This document shows, piece by piece, positions 17,121-26,373 of a stretch of DNA of 50,719 nucleotides. A program made the position numbers and the translations under genes. The notes under the pieces are model-generated. The model was given only the letters and a program-made list of their open reading frames with translations. It was not told the DNA's origin and did no database searches. The stretch's first letter is position 1. Every line of letters starts with the position of its first letter. The stretch comes from Acidobacteriota bacterium (GTDB lineage: Bacteria > Acidobacteriota > Blastocatellia > Pyrinomonadales > Pyrinomonadaceae), in the NCBI GenBank assembly GCA_003223935.1, contig QHXQ01000046.1, positions 1-50,719 on the forward strand. The letters run 5' to 3'.

Positions 17121-17309
17121 TTAAGCCGCCTTCTTCTCCGTTAAAAGCATATTGAGTAGCTTGAGCAGTTTCATCACCGGCGGCGAGGGTCGCAGTTCGT
17201 TGCGCTCATAACGCGCAACGGTGTTGGCTGTGACGCTGATCTCTTCGGCGAGCCGTGCTTGCGTGTATCCCAAGGCTTTCCGTAAATCTCTTATTTGTGT
17301 GCCCGTCAT
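17121..17309 (-). CDS. XRE-family helix-turn-helix regulator
   Basis: A 62-residue protein that is almost entirely a Cro/CI-type helix-turn-helix (IRDLRKALGYTQARLAEEI, TANTVARYERNE). It is the first gene of the operon with parA and probably autoregulates it. The likely operator lies in the promoter region just upstream (17310-17380). Confidence 0.9.
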   Translation of the reverse strand: MTGTQIRDLRKALGYTQARLAEEISVTANTVARYERNELRPSPPVMKLLKLLNMLLTEKKAA

Positions 17310-17384
17310 TAAAGAATGTCCCTTCAGAGTGCCACATATTACTATACGGAGCGTATATACGCCACGAACATTTAGGTGTGCAAT

Positions 17385-17690
17385 ACCCCTGCAACATTCA
17401 GCGCAGCCCCTGCAATCTTTATTGCAGGGGTATGGATTTCAATCTGTCTCATCATCCTTCACTTGAATGATAACGCCCGGACCCAGAAAATCCGTCCAAG
17501 TCATACCCCTGCAACGCCCAATGCAGCCCCTGTAATAATCATTGCAGGGGTACTATACCCCCCTGCAATGATTATTACAGGGGCTGCAACGTTTCTTACA
17601 GGGGCTGCAATGATCATTGCAGCGGCTGCACTAAAGATTACAGGGGATGCAATGAAGATTGCAGGGGAATTTACAGATTGCAGCTAATAG
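17385..17690. repeat. Iteron cluster, probable replication or partition site
   Basis: At least ten copies of CCCCTGCAA or its complement TTGCAGGGG/TTACAGGGG occur in 300 bp. From about 17574 they form tandem units of 21-22 bp, with consensus TTACAGGGGCTGCAATGAAGA. Between units there are palindromic pairings such as TGCAATCTTTATTGCAGGGG. The cluster lies between the divergent parA operon and a Rep-like gene, where an iteron origin or ParB-type centromere is expected. Which of the two it is cannot be told by eye. Confidence 0.85.
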
Positions 17691-17892
17691 TGTAGGAATA
17701 ATCATTAGAGATAGAGACGCTCTTGCGTCTTCAAAGTAAACGACCTGAAGCGCCCAAGTTTGCCGACCGAACGCTTCAGGTCATTTGAAAACTCGCTTTG
17801 ACAGCGAGCCGGTATTTGTGTACCTAAATCTATCAAACAGTATACAAATTCCAGCGATCACTGTCAAGCCTTTTGCTTACAAGGATTTGACC

Positions 17893-19005
17893 ATGAAGGC
17901 AGAGCCACTTGCGAACCCTCGCTTTATCCGCCGAACACAGCTCGCGCCCAGCGAGTACCGTAAAAACTTCCACCAGATCGACCGCGACGTCATCGCCGTC
18001 ATCACTTCACCGGAAGCTGATCGAGTCACGCCAATGATGAGCAAGATATATCTACGTATGGTTGCGGCACCCGCGGAATTCTGGGAGCGAGCAGGTGTGC
18101 TTTACTTCGCCCCACGGGCCAACGATAGTCATCCGATTAAAGCGTCAAAGGTGCTCTACGAATTATTGGGCGTGGCATCTGCAACTGCACACAAGGCACT
18201 CCGATGGCTACACGGGCAGGGTATTATCGGCTACTACGCGGGAAAGAACGGCGTTGGCATTCGCATTTTCCTGAACCGCGCTGTGAGTTCAATCGGCGTG
18301 CGCAACCAAGCAGCGGGCAAAAAAATTTTACCCTTTGCCCGTGGCTCAGATTATTCACCTCATGGCTCAACCGTTGAGCCAGCTTTTAAGGACAGCTTCG
18401 CTGTCTCAGAGAGTTTAGATTTAAGTGATCCGCCCGCGCCAAAAATCGGCGCGGACAATACCTACGATGTTATGCCAGAACACATCCTAAGCCCACAATT
18501 CCCAAACCGAACACATGGTGCAGTGATAAACTCTGTAAGCTACGCCGCGCGCCAAACACCCGCAGACGAGGAGATGATTAACTACTTGCTTCGTCAACTT
18601 GAGCCGGCGGTCTGTGTAGCAGCCACAACGGCCGCAAAACGCGCACACGAAAATACATGCGAGTGGCTAGAGCATCGAGGCTTGCCTAAGGCAGCGCGCG
18701 TTGCACAACGAGAAGCCTACAATGTGCTCCGCCAGCATGGGCTGATTAAGAACACGCCAAGACGCCTACAAGCTGACCCAGACGCGGAGCGACAAGCACC
18801 TCAACCGGCGATGGCTCAGCCCCTGCCCCCAGAGGAGTTGAGAGAATTAGCAGAAACGTGCATTGCGATGCTGGAGGTACACGGGCAGGGCATTGACGTG
18901 ACACTTTCGGCTCTGAGCATTGCAGACGGCGGTTGCTTGCTGCCAGAGGACGTTTTGAAAGTGCGCGAACTGGCGCAAGCGATGGCCCCCAAGAAGGAGA
19001 CTTAA
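17893..19005 (+). CDS. Rep-like protein with helix-turn-helix (function inferred)
   Basis: About 370 residues from ATG 17893 (MKAEPLANPRFIRR), preferred to the upstream start at 17785 because AAGGA lies 8 nt before it. Residues ~15-140 include PMMSKIYLRMVAAPAEFWERA and KVLYELLGVASATAHKALRWL, a winged-helix DNA-binding region. The remainder is polar with a helical C-terminus. No replication family is recognised with certainty. Position next to the iterons and opposite the parA operon makes an initiator role likely. Confidence 0.6.
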   Translation: MKAEPLANPRFIRRTQLAPSEYRKNFHQIDRDVIAVITSPEADRVTPMMSKIYLRMVAAPAEFWERAGVLYFAPRANDSHPIKASKVLYELLGVASATAHKALRWLHGQGIIGYYAGKNGVGIRIFLNRAVSSIGVRNQAAGKKILPFARGSDYSPHGSTVEPAFKDSFAVSESLDLSDPPAPKIGADNTYDVMPEHILSPQFPNRTHGAVINSVSYAARQTPADEEMINYLLRQLEPAVCVAATTAAKRAHENTCEWLEHRGLPKAARVAQREAYNVLRQHGLIKNTPRRLQADPDAERQAPQPAMAQPLPPEELRELAETCIAMLEVHGQGIDVTLSALSIADGGCLLPEDVLKVRELAQAMAPKKET

Positions 19006-19241
19006 GTAGCGCCCTAGCATTATTGACCATGCCAGAATAATGCCCGCCTCACTTTGCTTGGCGAGTTGGTATAAGACGGCTGATGAGCAACAAATAAAAG
19101 TCTAGCAAACTAAGAATAGAACAGTTGTCCTCAAAGCAAAGTGCGGGCTAATCTCATAAGATAAGCTGGGCCATGCAGTGAAAAGCAGGAACACTATTAG
19201 TGAATTGTGGGGCGGCATACAGTAATTAAGAGACAATAGCT
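19006..19241. other. Short gene-free interval
   Basis: About 235 bp between the Rep-like gene and the glycosyltransferase gene. I see no gene, RNA or clear hairpin; it may mark the border between the replicon module and chromosomal-type genes. Confidence 0.4.
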
Positions 19242-20912
19242 ATGCAGGTTCATTCGCATAGGTGGATCGTTTATCTCCTCATTTTCGTCGCGGCGCTCAC
19301 CTTCCGGCTCAACGTAGCGCACTATCTCGCAAATGATGATCCAGATGACGGGCGCGCATACGCGCAGCTTGCGCGCAACCTGCTTGAGCAGGGCGTATTT
19401 TCAGTTGACACGGAGCCGCCATACAATCCCACTTTGATCCGCTTGCCGGGCTATCCGCTTTTCCTCGCCAGCGTCTATGCAATCTTCGGTCATGGAAATA
19501 ACGAAGCCGTGCGGCTCGTGCAAGCACTGATTGACACGGCCACGTGTGTCCTCGTCGCGCTCATCGCCTGCAATTGGACAAGTGATATGCGGCGCAGACG
19601 TGCAAGCGCCATGGCCGCTTTCGTGCTCGCCGCCATGTGCCCCTTCACGACGATCTACGTGGCGACGATTTTGACCGAGACGTTGACGATATTTCTAATG
19701 ACGGCGCTCACGCTCACAGCTACTTATGCACTGAAGGCCGAAACAAACAAGGCGGCTCATGCTTGGTGGGCAGCGGCAGGCTTATGCGCAGTCCTCGCGG
19801 TGCTCATGCGCCCCGACAGCGGACTGTTTGCCGCAGGCGCAGGTGTGACGTTAGTGCTGGTCGGATTATTGCAGCGACGTGGACGCACATCGGTTGAAGC
19901 AACTGCAAACGAGCATGGTTGGGCGCAAAAACTCTGGCACGTCTCAACGCGCGGTTTTGTCTTCTCGTTAATCTTCGCGCTCATCCTGACGCCTTGGGCT
20001 TGGCGCAACTGGCGACTCTTCCACGTCTTTCAGCCGCTTGCGCCGGCCCATGGAGAGATGCCGGATGAGTTCGTGCCGCGCGGCTACAATCTCTGGCTGC
20101 GCACTTGGATTGATGATGGCCGCTACGTCGGGCCGATGTTGTGGGCGCTCGATGATCAGCCGATCAAACTCGAACAGATACCCGAACGCGCCTTCGATTC
20201 GGGGGAAGAGAAGGCGCGCGTCGCGGCACTGCTGGAGCAATACAATCATCCACCGAACACGCAAGAGACAGACGCGGCGGCAAACGATAAAGCTAACTCT
20301 TCGAGCGCGACCGACGACGAACAGGCCGCAGATGAAACGGACGAAGATCAGTCAAGCGATGAGGACACACAATCGAGCGATGAGCCGGATGAGCAAAGCG
20401 ACGAAGCTGAGCAGACAGCGCACGCCGATGTAGAGATGACGCCGACGGTTGATGCCGGCTTCGCAGAGATCGCGCGCGCGCGCATGAGCCGTGCGCCCCT
20501 GCGTTTCTATTTTTGGCTACCGCTCAAACGCGCCGCTGCGCTCTGGTTCGACACGCACTCGCAATACTATCCGTTCGGCGGCGAGCTATTTCCGTTAGCC
20601 GAACTTGATCACGAGACGCATCAACAAATCTGGTTGCCGCTGTTCGCGCTGTTGACTTGGGCTTACACGCTGCTTGGACTTGCAGGCGCGTGGTGCTTGT
20701 GGCGCGACAAAACAGGCGCAGGCTGGCGTTGGCTCTTGCTCGCCGCACTGTTGACGCTGCCGCGTCTGATCTTTATCTCGACGCTGGAAAATCCAGAGCC
20801 GCGTTACGTCGTCGAAATCTTTCCGTTGCTCGCCGCGCTCGGCGGCATAGCATGGGGCCGGATAATTTTTTCGGTCAGGCTTAAAAATTGGCCGACGCGC
20901 CCGATCCGGTGA
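19242..20912 (+). CDS. Glycosyltransferase-39-like membrane protein
   Basis: A 556-residue multi-pass membrane protein. The first helix (WIVYLLIFVAALTFRLNVA) is followed by a loop containing DDPDDGRAYAQLARNLLEQG, the acidic loop motif of lipid-linked sugar (ArnT/PMT-like) transferases. Further hydrophobic segments occupy residues ~95-270 and ~460-545. Residues ~345-400 are an acidic Ser/Asp/Glu-rich stretch in the soluble loop, not usual for the family. It would move a sugar from a polyprenyl phosphate donor to an unknown acceptor. Its end overlaps the convergent ChaN-like gene by 32 bp. Confidence 0.75.
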   Translation: MQVHSHRWIVYLLIFVAALTFRLNVAHYLANDDPDDGRAYAQLARNLLEQGVFSVDTEPPYNPTLIRLPGYPLFLASVYAIFGHGNNEAVRLVQALIDTATCVLVALIACNWTSDMRRRRASAMAAFVLAAMCPFTTIYVATILTETLTIFLMTALTLTATYALKAETNKAAHAWWAAAGLCAVLAVLMRPDSGLFAAGAGVTLVLVGLLQRRGRTSVEATANEHGWAQKLWHVSTRGFVFSLIFALILTPWAWRNWRLFHVFQPLAPAHGEMPDEFVPRGYNLWLRTWIDDGRYVGPMLWALDDQPIKLEQIPERAFDSGEEKARVAALLEQYNHPPNTQETDAAANDKANSSSATDDEQAADETDEDQSSDEDTQSSDEPDEQSDEAEQTAHADVEMTPTVDAGFAEIARARMSRAPLRFYFWLPLKRAAALWFDTHSQYYPFGGELFPLAELDHETHQQIWLPLFALLTWAYTLLGLAGAWCLWRDKTGAGWRWLLLAALLTLPRLIFISTLENPEPRYVVEIFPLLAALGGIAWGRIIFSVRLKNWPTRPIR

Positions 20913-21816
20913 CGAACACGAAATCGCCCAACCCGGCGAGTTGCTTGATGTCAGTTGCAGCGTTTGCTTGCGCGGGCACGATTGTTAGCACGAGCACGCG
21001 CGTCTGCGGGCGATAAGTGTGGAGTTGTTCGGGTGTGCCGAGCCGGCTTTCTGTGTGGAAGATGCCGGTGACGTGCAGGATGAGCGCGTGCTTCTGGCGC
21101 TTCGACTGTGCGGCAATCGAGTGCGCCATCGTTGTGTCGCGCAAGACTTGCGCGTCGAGCAGGTAAGGGTTGCCGTGTGTGCCGTGCATCTCGCCGCCGC
21201 CCATCGCTTCATTAAACTTAGCGGTGTAAGCGGGCGAAGCGGCGGGGTAGGGAAGTGGCGCAAGCCACGCGAGCGCGTCGGGCGAGAGCGCCTTGAGCGA
21301 ATCACGACCCAAGCGCGCGACGCGATTCACATAACGCTCCGGCGCGTTCGCCGCGACGACCGATAGTTCGTGCGCGCGTGCGAATTCAATGAGCGGCCGA
21401 TAATCGGTTTGATAATTTTTCCAAGGCCGGCTGCTGGCGAGAAACTGCGGTTCGGTGATTAACCCCGCGAGATATTCATCGAGCGCAGTCTGCACGTCAC
21501 GCTCGAACATCTCCAGAGAGAGCACGAGCCGCCGTTCGTTCTGTTTGTCCGAACCCTGCGCGAGGTGCGCGTATGCGCCTTCCAATAATTGCCGCTCGAT
21601 GAGGTGCGCCGTCTGATCGTTATGCGTCTCGCCAATGAAGACGACTTCATTCGCGGTGACTGCTTCGATGACTTGATCGAGCGTCGCCGTCTTACCCGCC
21701 GCATCGTAGATATGATAATTGCCGCCCACCTGCGGCGCATCTTGCGGCAGCGCGCCGACGGGCGTCAACAAGAGCGCGAGCGCGAAGACGTAGAGACGCA
21801 AAGCAACACGTTTCAT
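20881..21816 (-). CDS. ChaN/Tiki-family exported protein
   Basis: About 311 residues from MKRVALRL (AGGTG 8 nt upstream). A signal peptide ends near ALPQ. The family pattern follows: VVFIGETHNDQTAHLIER, LSLEMFERDVQ, SSRPWKNYQTDYRPLIEFA and LILHVTGIFH. Members of this family (ChaN, haem-associated lipoproteins, related to TraB/Tiki) are surface or periplasmic and some bind haem. No lipobox Cys is obvious. It is convergent with, and overlaps, the preceding gene. Confidence 0.85.
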   Translation of the reverse strand: MKRVALRLYVFALALLLTPVGALPQDAPQVGGNYHIYDAAGKTATLDQVIEAVTANEVVFIGETHNDQTAHLIERQLLEGAYAHLAQGSDKQNERRLVLSLEMFERDVQTALDEYLAGLITEPQFLASSRPWKNYQTDYRPLIEFARAHELSVVAANAPERYVNRVARLGRDSLKALSPDALAWLAPLPYPAASPAYTAKFNEAMGGGEMHGTHGNPYLLDAQVLRDTTMAHSIAAQSKRQKHALILHVTGIFHTESRLGTPEQLHTYRPQTRVLVLTIVPAQANAATDIKQLAGLGDFVFVTGSGASANF

Positions 21817-21889
21817 TTTGAGCACCTGCACCGGGAAGTTTGACCGCCGCGATTGTAACCGATCTCGAATCCGCGTTTAATGAGCAAAC

Positions 21890-24505
21890 ATGATCGCTCT
21901 GCCCGTTGATGCGCTCGCGCCTGAGATCGTCGCCGCGCTCCGGCGCATGCCGAACCTCGTGCTCGAAGCACCACCCGGCGCAGGCAAGACGACGCGCGTG
22001 CCACCGGCGCTGCTCGATGCTGGCCTCGCGGCTGACGGTGAAGTCTGGGTGCTTGAGCCGCGACGTTTGGCAGCGCGTTTGGCGGCGCGGCGCGTGGCCG
22101 AAGAGCGCGGCGAATCGGTCGGTGAATCAATCGGCTATCAAGTGCGCTTTGAAGATGTCTCAAGCGCGCAGACTCGTCTGCGTTTCTTGACCGAAGGCGT
22201 GTTCACGCGTCGCTTGCTCTCCAATCCGCAACTGAAAAATGTCGGCGCGGTCGTACTCGACGAATTTCACGAACGCCATCTGCAATCCGATCTCGCGCTC
22301 GCACTGCTCAGGAAACTGCAAAACGAAACGCGCCCTGAACTGCGCATCGTCGTCATGTCCGCGACGCTCGAAGCCGCGCCGGTCGCGCGCTTCCTCGACA
22401 ACTGTCCGGTGCTGCGTTCTGAAGGTCGCCGCTTCGCTGTTGAGATCGAACACCAAACGCGCCCCGCCGAACGACCGCTCGCAGAACAAGTCGCATCGGC
22501 CGTCAACCGGGTTGTGACCGAAGGCTTGACCGGCGACGTGTTGGTCTTTCTGCCCGGCGCGGCCGAAATCCGCCGCGCGCAAGCAGCCTGCGCAGAGTTG
22601 GCCGCACGCAACGATCTGATCATTTTGCCATTGCACGGCGAGTTATCCGCCGCCGAACAAGATCGCGCCGTGCGGCCGGCCGATAGACGCAAGCTCATCT
22701 TGTCAACGAACGTGGCCGAAACTTCCATCACGATTGACGGCGTCGTCGCGGTGATTGATTCAGGACTCGCGCGCGTTGCCGGTCACTCGCCTTGGTCTGG
22801 CCTGCCGACGCTCCAAGTGGCGCGCATCAATCAAGCCTCAGCCAAGCAGCGCGCGGGTCGCGCCGGCCGCACGCAAGCGGGCCGCTGTCTGCGTCTCTAC
22901 ACGGCGCAGGATTACGCCGCACGTCCCGCACATGAAGCACCCGAAATTCAACGCCTCGATCTCGCCGCCGCCGCACTCGAACTGCACGCCGCAAGGATCA
23001 ATGATCTAGCGAACTTCAACTGGTTTGAAGCGCCCCATGTGCCCGCACTCGCCGCCGCCGATGAGCTACTGCACCGGCTCGGCGCGATTGATGAGAGCGG
23101 GCGCATTACCGATCTGGGTGGACGCATGTTGCGTCTGCCGCTTCATCCAAGACTTGCGCGGCTTGTGTGTGAGACAGAAGCGCGCGGCGTCGGCGCGGCG
23201 GGTTGTCTGCTTGCGGCGCTCATCAGCGAGCGCGACATACGCGCCGCACAACTCTTCAGTGAGCGTACACGTGAGCCGCGAGTCGCCAGCACGCACGGCA
23301 TATCCGATCTGCTCGCACGCTTCGATCTCTTCTTCGAAGCCGAGCGCGCAAATTTCGCGCCCGCGCGTCTGCACGCGCTTGAACTCGAACCGAGCGCTGT
23401 GCGTGCGGTTGATCGTGTGCGCCGACAGCTACAACGAACGCTCACGTCAGCGCAGACTAAAACGCGGCACGCTAGCAGTCGAACGCATGAGCAACTACGC
23501 ACGCAAACGCACGATGAAGAGACGGCGCTGTTGATCTCGATCCTCGCAGGTTATCCCGACCGCGTGGCGCGTCGGCGAAACATTGGGGCGGAAGATAAGC
23601 ACACAAGCGCCGACCTGTTGCTCGCCAATGGCGGCTCGGCGCAGCTTGCACGTGAGAGCGTGGTGCAGCGCGCTGAATTTCTCGTGGCTGTTGAAGCTGA
23701 AGAACGACGCGACGTAGGCCGCGCGAGCGGGCGCGGGCTGCGGAAACGGGTGCGTTTGGCGAGCGCGATTGAGCCGGAGTGGTTGCTCGAGCTGTTTCCT
23801 GAGCGCATCGTCGAAACAACCGATGCGCATTGGCACGGACAGACCGAGCGCGTCGAAGCTGTGAGCCGGCTGCTTTATGATCAGCTCGTGCTCACGGAGA
23901 GTCGCGCGAGCGGCGCGCACGGCGCAGAGGTTGAAAAGGTTCTGCTTGAAGCAGCACAGGCTGCGGGCTGGCAGACGTTCGTCGAGCCGGAGACGGTCGA
24001 GCGTTTTCGCGCGCGCGTCGAATTCATGGCGCGCAACTTTCCCGAAAAGAATTTTCGCACGCTTGATGAGGACGACGTGCGTGCCGCGCTCGCACGCATG
24101 TGCGCAGGCCGGCGCAGCTTCGCAGAGTTGCGCGAGGCCGCACGCGCGGGTGAACTGATCGAAGACTTGCGCGGCCAACTTACACCCGAACAAGCGCGCT
24201 TGTTATCAGCGTTGGCCCCTGAGCGCGTGCAACTCGCTACGGGGCGGCCAGTGCGCGTCAATTATGAACGCGAGCGTGCGCCGTGGCTCGCTTCGCGGTT
24301 GCAAGATTTCTTCGGCATGCGCGAAGGGCCGCGCGTGGCGGCTGGGCGTGTGCCGGTCGTGCTGCATCTGCTCGCGCCGAACCGCCGGCCCGTGCAAGTG
24401 ACGACCGATCTCGCGGGCTTCTGGGCGCGGCAATATCCGCAGGTGCGCCGCGAACTCTCGCGTCGTTACCCGCGCCATGCTTGGCCGGAAAATCCTTTGT
24501 CATAG
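21890..24505 (+). CDS. hrpB: ATP-dependent helicase HrpB
   Basis: An 871-residue DEAH-type helicase of the HrpB family. Walker A PPGAGKTT is at about 28-35, DEFH at 124-127, then VMSATLE and QRAGRAGRTQAGRC (motif VI). The C-terminal HrpB-specific region ends with LAGFWARQYPQVRRELSRRYPRHAWP, diagnostic for the family. The cellular role of HrpB is not well defined; an RNA-related function is usually assumed. It is transcribed divergently from the ChaN-like gene. Confidence 0.95.
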   Translation: MIALPVDALAPEIVAALRRMPNLVLEAPPGAGKTTRVPPALLDAGLAADGEVWVLEPRRLAARLAARRVAEERGESVGESIGYQVRFEDVSSAQTRLRFLTEGVFTRRLLSNPQLKNVGAVVLDEFHERHLQSDLALALLRKLQNETRPELRIVVMSATLEAAPVARFLDNCPVLRSEGRRFAVEIEHQTRPAERPLAEQVASAVNRVVTEGLTGDVLVFLPGAAEIRRAQAACAELAARNDLIILPLHGELSAAEQDRAVRPADRRKLILSTNVAETSITIDGVVAVIDSGLARVAGHSPWSGLPTLQVARINQASAKQRAGRAGRTQAGRCLRLYTAQDYAARPAHEAPEIQRLDLAAAALELHAARINDLANFNWFEAPHVPALAAADELLHRLGAIDESGRITDLGGRMLRLPLHPRLARLVCETEARGVGAAGCLLAALISERDIRAAQLFSERTREPRVASTHGISDLLARFDLFFEAERANFAPARLHALELEPSAVRAVDRVRRQLQRTLTSAQTKTRHASSRTHEQLRTQTHDEETALLISILAGYPDRVARRRNIGAEDKHTSADLLLANGGSAQLARESVVQRAEFLVAVEAEERRDVGRASGRGLRKRVRLASAIEPEWLLELFPERIVETTDAHWHGQTERVEAVSRLLYDQLVLTESRASGAHGAEVEKVLLEAAQAAGWQTFVEPETVERFRARVEFMARNFPEKNFRTLDEDDVRAALARMCAGRRSFAELREAARAGELIEDLRGQLTPEQARLLSALAPERVQLATGRPVRVNYERERAPWLASRLQDFFGMREGPRVAAGRVPVVLHLLAPNRRPVQVTTDLAGFWARQYPQVRRELSRRYPRHAWPENPLS

Positions 24506-24593
24506 AATGTCGGAGTTGAGTCAACCCCAAGAACGATATTCAAGCCTGCAAAGCAACTGGTGCGCAAAACGATTACGGAGATGCGCAATCAAA

Positions 24594-24622
24594 AGTCGGA
24601 CTCCTTTAAGAAAAGTCCGACT
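24594..24622 (-). terminator. Hairpin, possible terminator for the Cys-rich gene
   Basis: AGTCGGACT (24594-24602) and AGTCCGACT (24614-24622) form a 9-bp stem with an 11-nt loop. On the minus strand it is followed by TTTT. It overlaps the last codons of the gene at 24606 and could end transcription from both directions, though the T-run is short. Confidence 0.45.
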
Positions 24623-24845
24623 CCTCAACGCAAGGCGTGCGGTTTCTCTCTTCATGGCAGCATCTATAAGCTGCCGCAATCAAGCCCTCATAATCGCAGC
24701 CATCACAACTGAGATTACAGGTGTGCGGGCAGACGTAGGTGCAAGAGCAGCCGCATTGCGCTTGAGTTATCTGCGGCGTGAGCATCCCGTAGCTGCACAC
24801 GCTAATCACGAGTAAGGCTGTTAGCCTCAGCAGCTCCTTTCTCAT
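24606..24845 (-). CDS. Small exported Cys-rich protein
   Basis: A 79-residue precursor with a signal peptide (MRKELLRLTALLVISVCS, cleavage likely near TQAQ). The mature part of about 50 residues has ten cysteines in closely spaced pairs (QCGCSCTYVC, CNLSCDGC, YRCC). No family is recognised. The ATG overlaps the stop of the preceding gene (ATGA), so the two are coupled. Disulfide-rich peptide or metal-binding roles are possible. Confidence 0.7.
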   Translation of the reverse strand: MRKELLRLTALLVISVCSYGMLTPQITQAQCGCSCTYVCPHTCNLSCDGCDYEGLIAAAYRCCHEERNRTPCVEESDFS

Positions 24846-25483
24846 CTGACTTCTCCTCCTTCTTTAATTTTCCAGCTACTTCCATCTGTAAAGTTAACTA
24901 ACGCGACTGTCACAACTAAGTCCGGCCGAGCGGCAAATTCGATCCAGCCCTTTTCTGACTTAATGCTCGGATTGACCAGCGTTTGCTGTGCTTGTCCTTT
25001 GGCGTCCAACATCGTGACCTTATCGGGAGTGACGAATAGATCGCGGCTGATGAGATAGGTTTCGCCGGGCCGGATCGAGATATCGTGCTGAATTACGCCG
25101 CGGGTTTTTTGTAATTTCGGATCTCTGACCACCAGTAGAAACCCTGTGATTGTTTGGCCTGACGCATTTATCAATGTAACCTCCGGGGCGCTACTGATAG
25201 TTGCCAGATCAGTCGTTTTCCCTGTCAGCTTAGTGAAGAGCGCACCGGGAACTTCTTTGACTTTTGCGTCAACGATCCGAAGCGGGCAGTCTTCATTTCC
25301 CACGACTCGCAACAATTGATCCGGTGCGTCATTTACTTGCTTGAGCGCGTCCTCACACGCAGTGTCTCGCGCACGTTGATGAATCGCTTTTATATTCAAG
25401 GCCACAGCTATGGCTGACAGTAAAAGTAATAGTCCGCACGCGGCTATGATCGTTTTGCGGTTCACTATGAATAATCTAGTCAT
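24842..25483 (-). CDS. Membrane-anchored protein of unknown function
   Basis: About 213 residues from MTRLFIVNRK; an upstream start at 25516 is possible. One N-terminal transmembrane segment (IIAACGLLLLLSAIAVALN) is followed by an extracytoplasmic region rich in beta-type sequence, with two segments typical of an Ig-like fold (VTLINASGQTITGFLLVVRD, GETYLISRDLFV). It is coupled to the downstream Cys-rich peptide gene by ATGA overlap, suggesting that the two act together. I do not recognise the family. Confidence 0.75.
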   Translation of the reverse strand: MTRLFIVNRKTIIAACGLLLLLSAIAVALNIKAIHQRARDTACEDALKQVNDAPDQLLRVVGNEDCPLRIVDAKVKEVPGALFTKLTGKTTDLATISSAPEVTLINASGQTITGFLLVVRDPKLQKTRGVIQHDISIRPGETYLISRDLFVTPDKVTMLDAKGQAQQTLVNPSIKSEKGWIEFAARPDLVVTVALVNFTDGSSWKIKEGGEVR

Positions 25484-25591
25484 GAGCAGTAATCCTCCTA
25501 AGCATCGTGTGTCCAAGCAAAATTTTTACTGTGAAAAGATAAGCCGGGCCGGTAATGCCCTCAAGCTTAAATGTCAAATTTGTCACTGTTA

Positions 25592-25810
25592 TTATTCTGA
25601 GTTGCTTTGGCGGAAGAGACAGTCGGCGCAAACGCGGTACGTTTTGCCAACAACTTTCACCGAGTAGATTAACCCTTCATCAATGTACCGATAGATAGTC
25701 CGACTAGAAACATCAACAAGCCGTGCGGCGTGTGAAACCCGTAATAGCTTCACTTGCTTTTTGCATAATGGACACCAGATGTCAAAGATTGAAGGTTGGT
25801 GTTGAGGCAT
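25592..25810 (-). CDS. Excisionase/MerR-like HTH with zinc-ribbon cysteines
   Basis: A 72-residue protein. RVSHAARLVDVSSRTIYRYIDEG is a helix-turn-helix of the excisionase (HTH_17) type. The flanking CPLC near the N-terminus and CADC near the C-terminus could form a four-Cys zinc site. It is the first gene before the coupled pair at 24842-25483 and may regulate it, though a separate promoter may exist between them. Confidence 0.75.
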   Translation of the reverse strand: MPQHQPSIFDIWCPLCKKQVKLLRVSHAARLVDVSSRTIYRYIDEGLIYSVKVVGKTYRVCADCLFRQSNSE

Positions 25811-26016
25811 GATCTTGCTCCTTAGAAGATGAGTAAGCAGCTAAGATATTAATCTATCAAGGCAAATAGCAACAGCATCTGCTCCTCATGCGATAGACCG
25901 TAACTCTTTCTTCACATCTTTGTTTGCTGTTTCCGTCGCCGTGCGCTTGTTGTCGCACGCCGTCTCGTACTAAGCTTTCGCTCGCAAGCAACAATCTAAC
26001 AAACAGGAGTACAGGC

Positions 26017-26373
26017 ATGTCAGAAGAGATTCGATCTGGCCAAGTCGAGGAGCATGATGCGCAAGGTTCGGGGCTGTTGTTATCGGTCGATCCTTTGCAA
26101 GCGAGTCCGCCGCTCAGCGCTAAAGAGGGCGACAACGTTGACTCGGACACGGATGGTACGGACACGACCGGCGACGCAGGCAGCGACGGCACCGACACGA
26201 GCGATAGCGACGGGACGGACGGAGGCGATGCGGACGGCACAGACGGCGATGGCACAGACGGCACGGATGGCGACAGCGCGGATTCGTTAGTTGATGCCGA
26301 CAGCACAGACACAGGTGCTGATACGGACGGCACCGATTCGACCTCTGATTCCGACGGCAAGGACGCGAGTTGA
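26017..26373 (+). CDS. Asp-rich repeat peptide, possible modified-peptide precursor
   Basis: A 118-residue protein from ATG 26017 with CAGGAG at 26003-26008. Residues 1-38 are leader-like (MSEEIRSGQVEEHDAQ, LLLSVDPLQASPPLS). Residues 39-118 are a low-complexity tract containing 28 Asp, built from GTD, SDG, TDG and DxDxDG units with no hydrophobic residues apart from LV. The stop codon overlaps the start of the JmjC oxygenase gene, so they are translated together. DxDxDG repeats can bind calcium. A conserved leader followed by a repetitive tail next to an oxygenase also fits a ribosomally made, modified peptide. It is not a recognised family. Confidence 0.75.
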   Translation: MSEEIRSGQVEEHDAQGSGLLLSVDPLQASPPLSAKEGDNVDSDTDGTDTTGDAGSDGTDTSDSDGTDGGDADGTDGDGTDGTDGDSADSLVDADSTDTGADTDGTDSTSDSDGKDAS

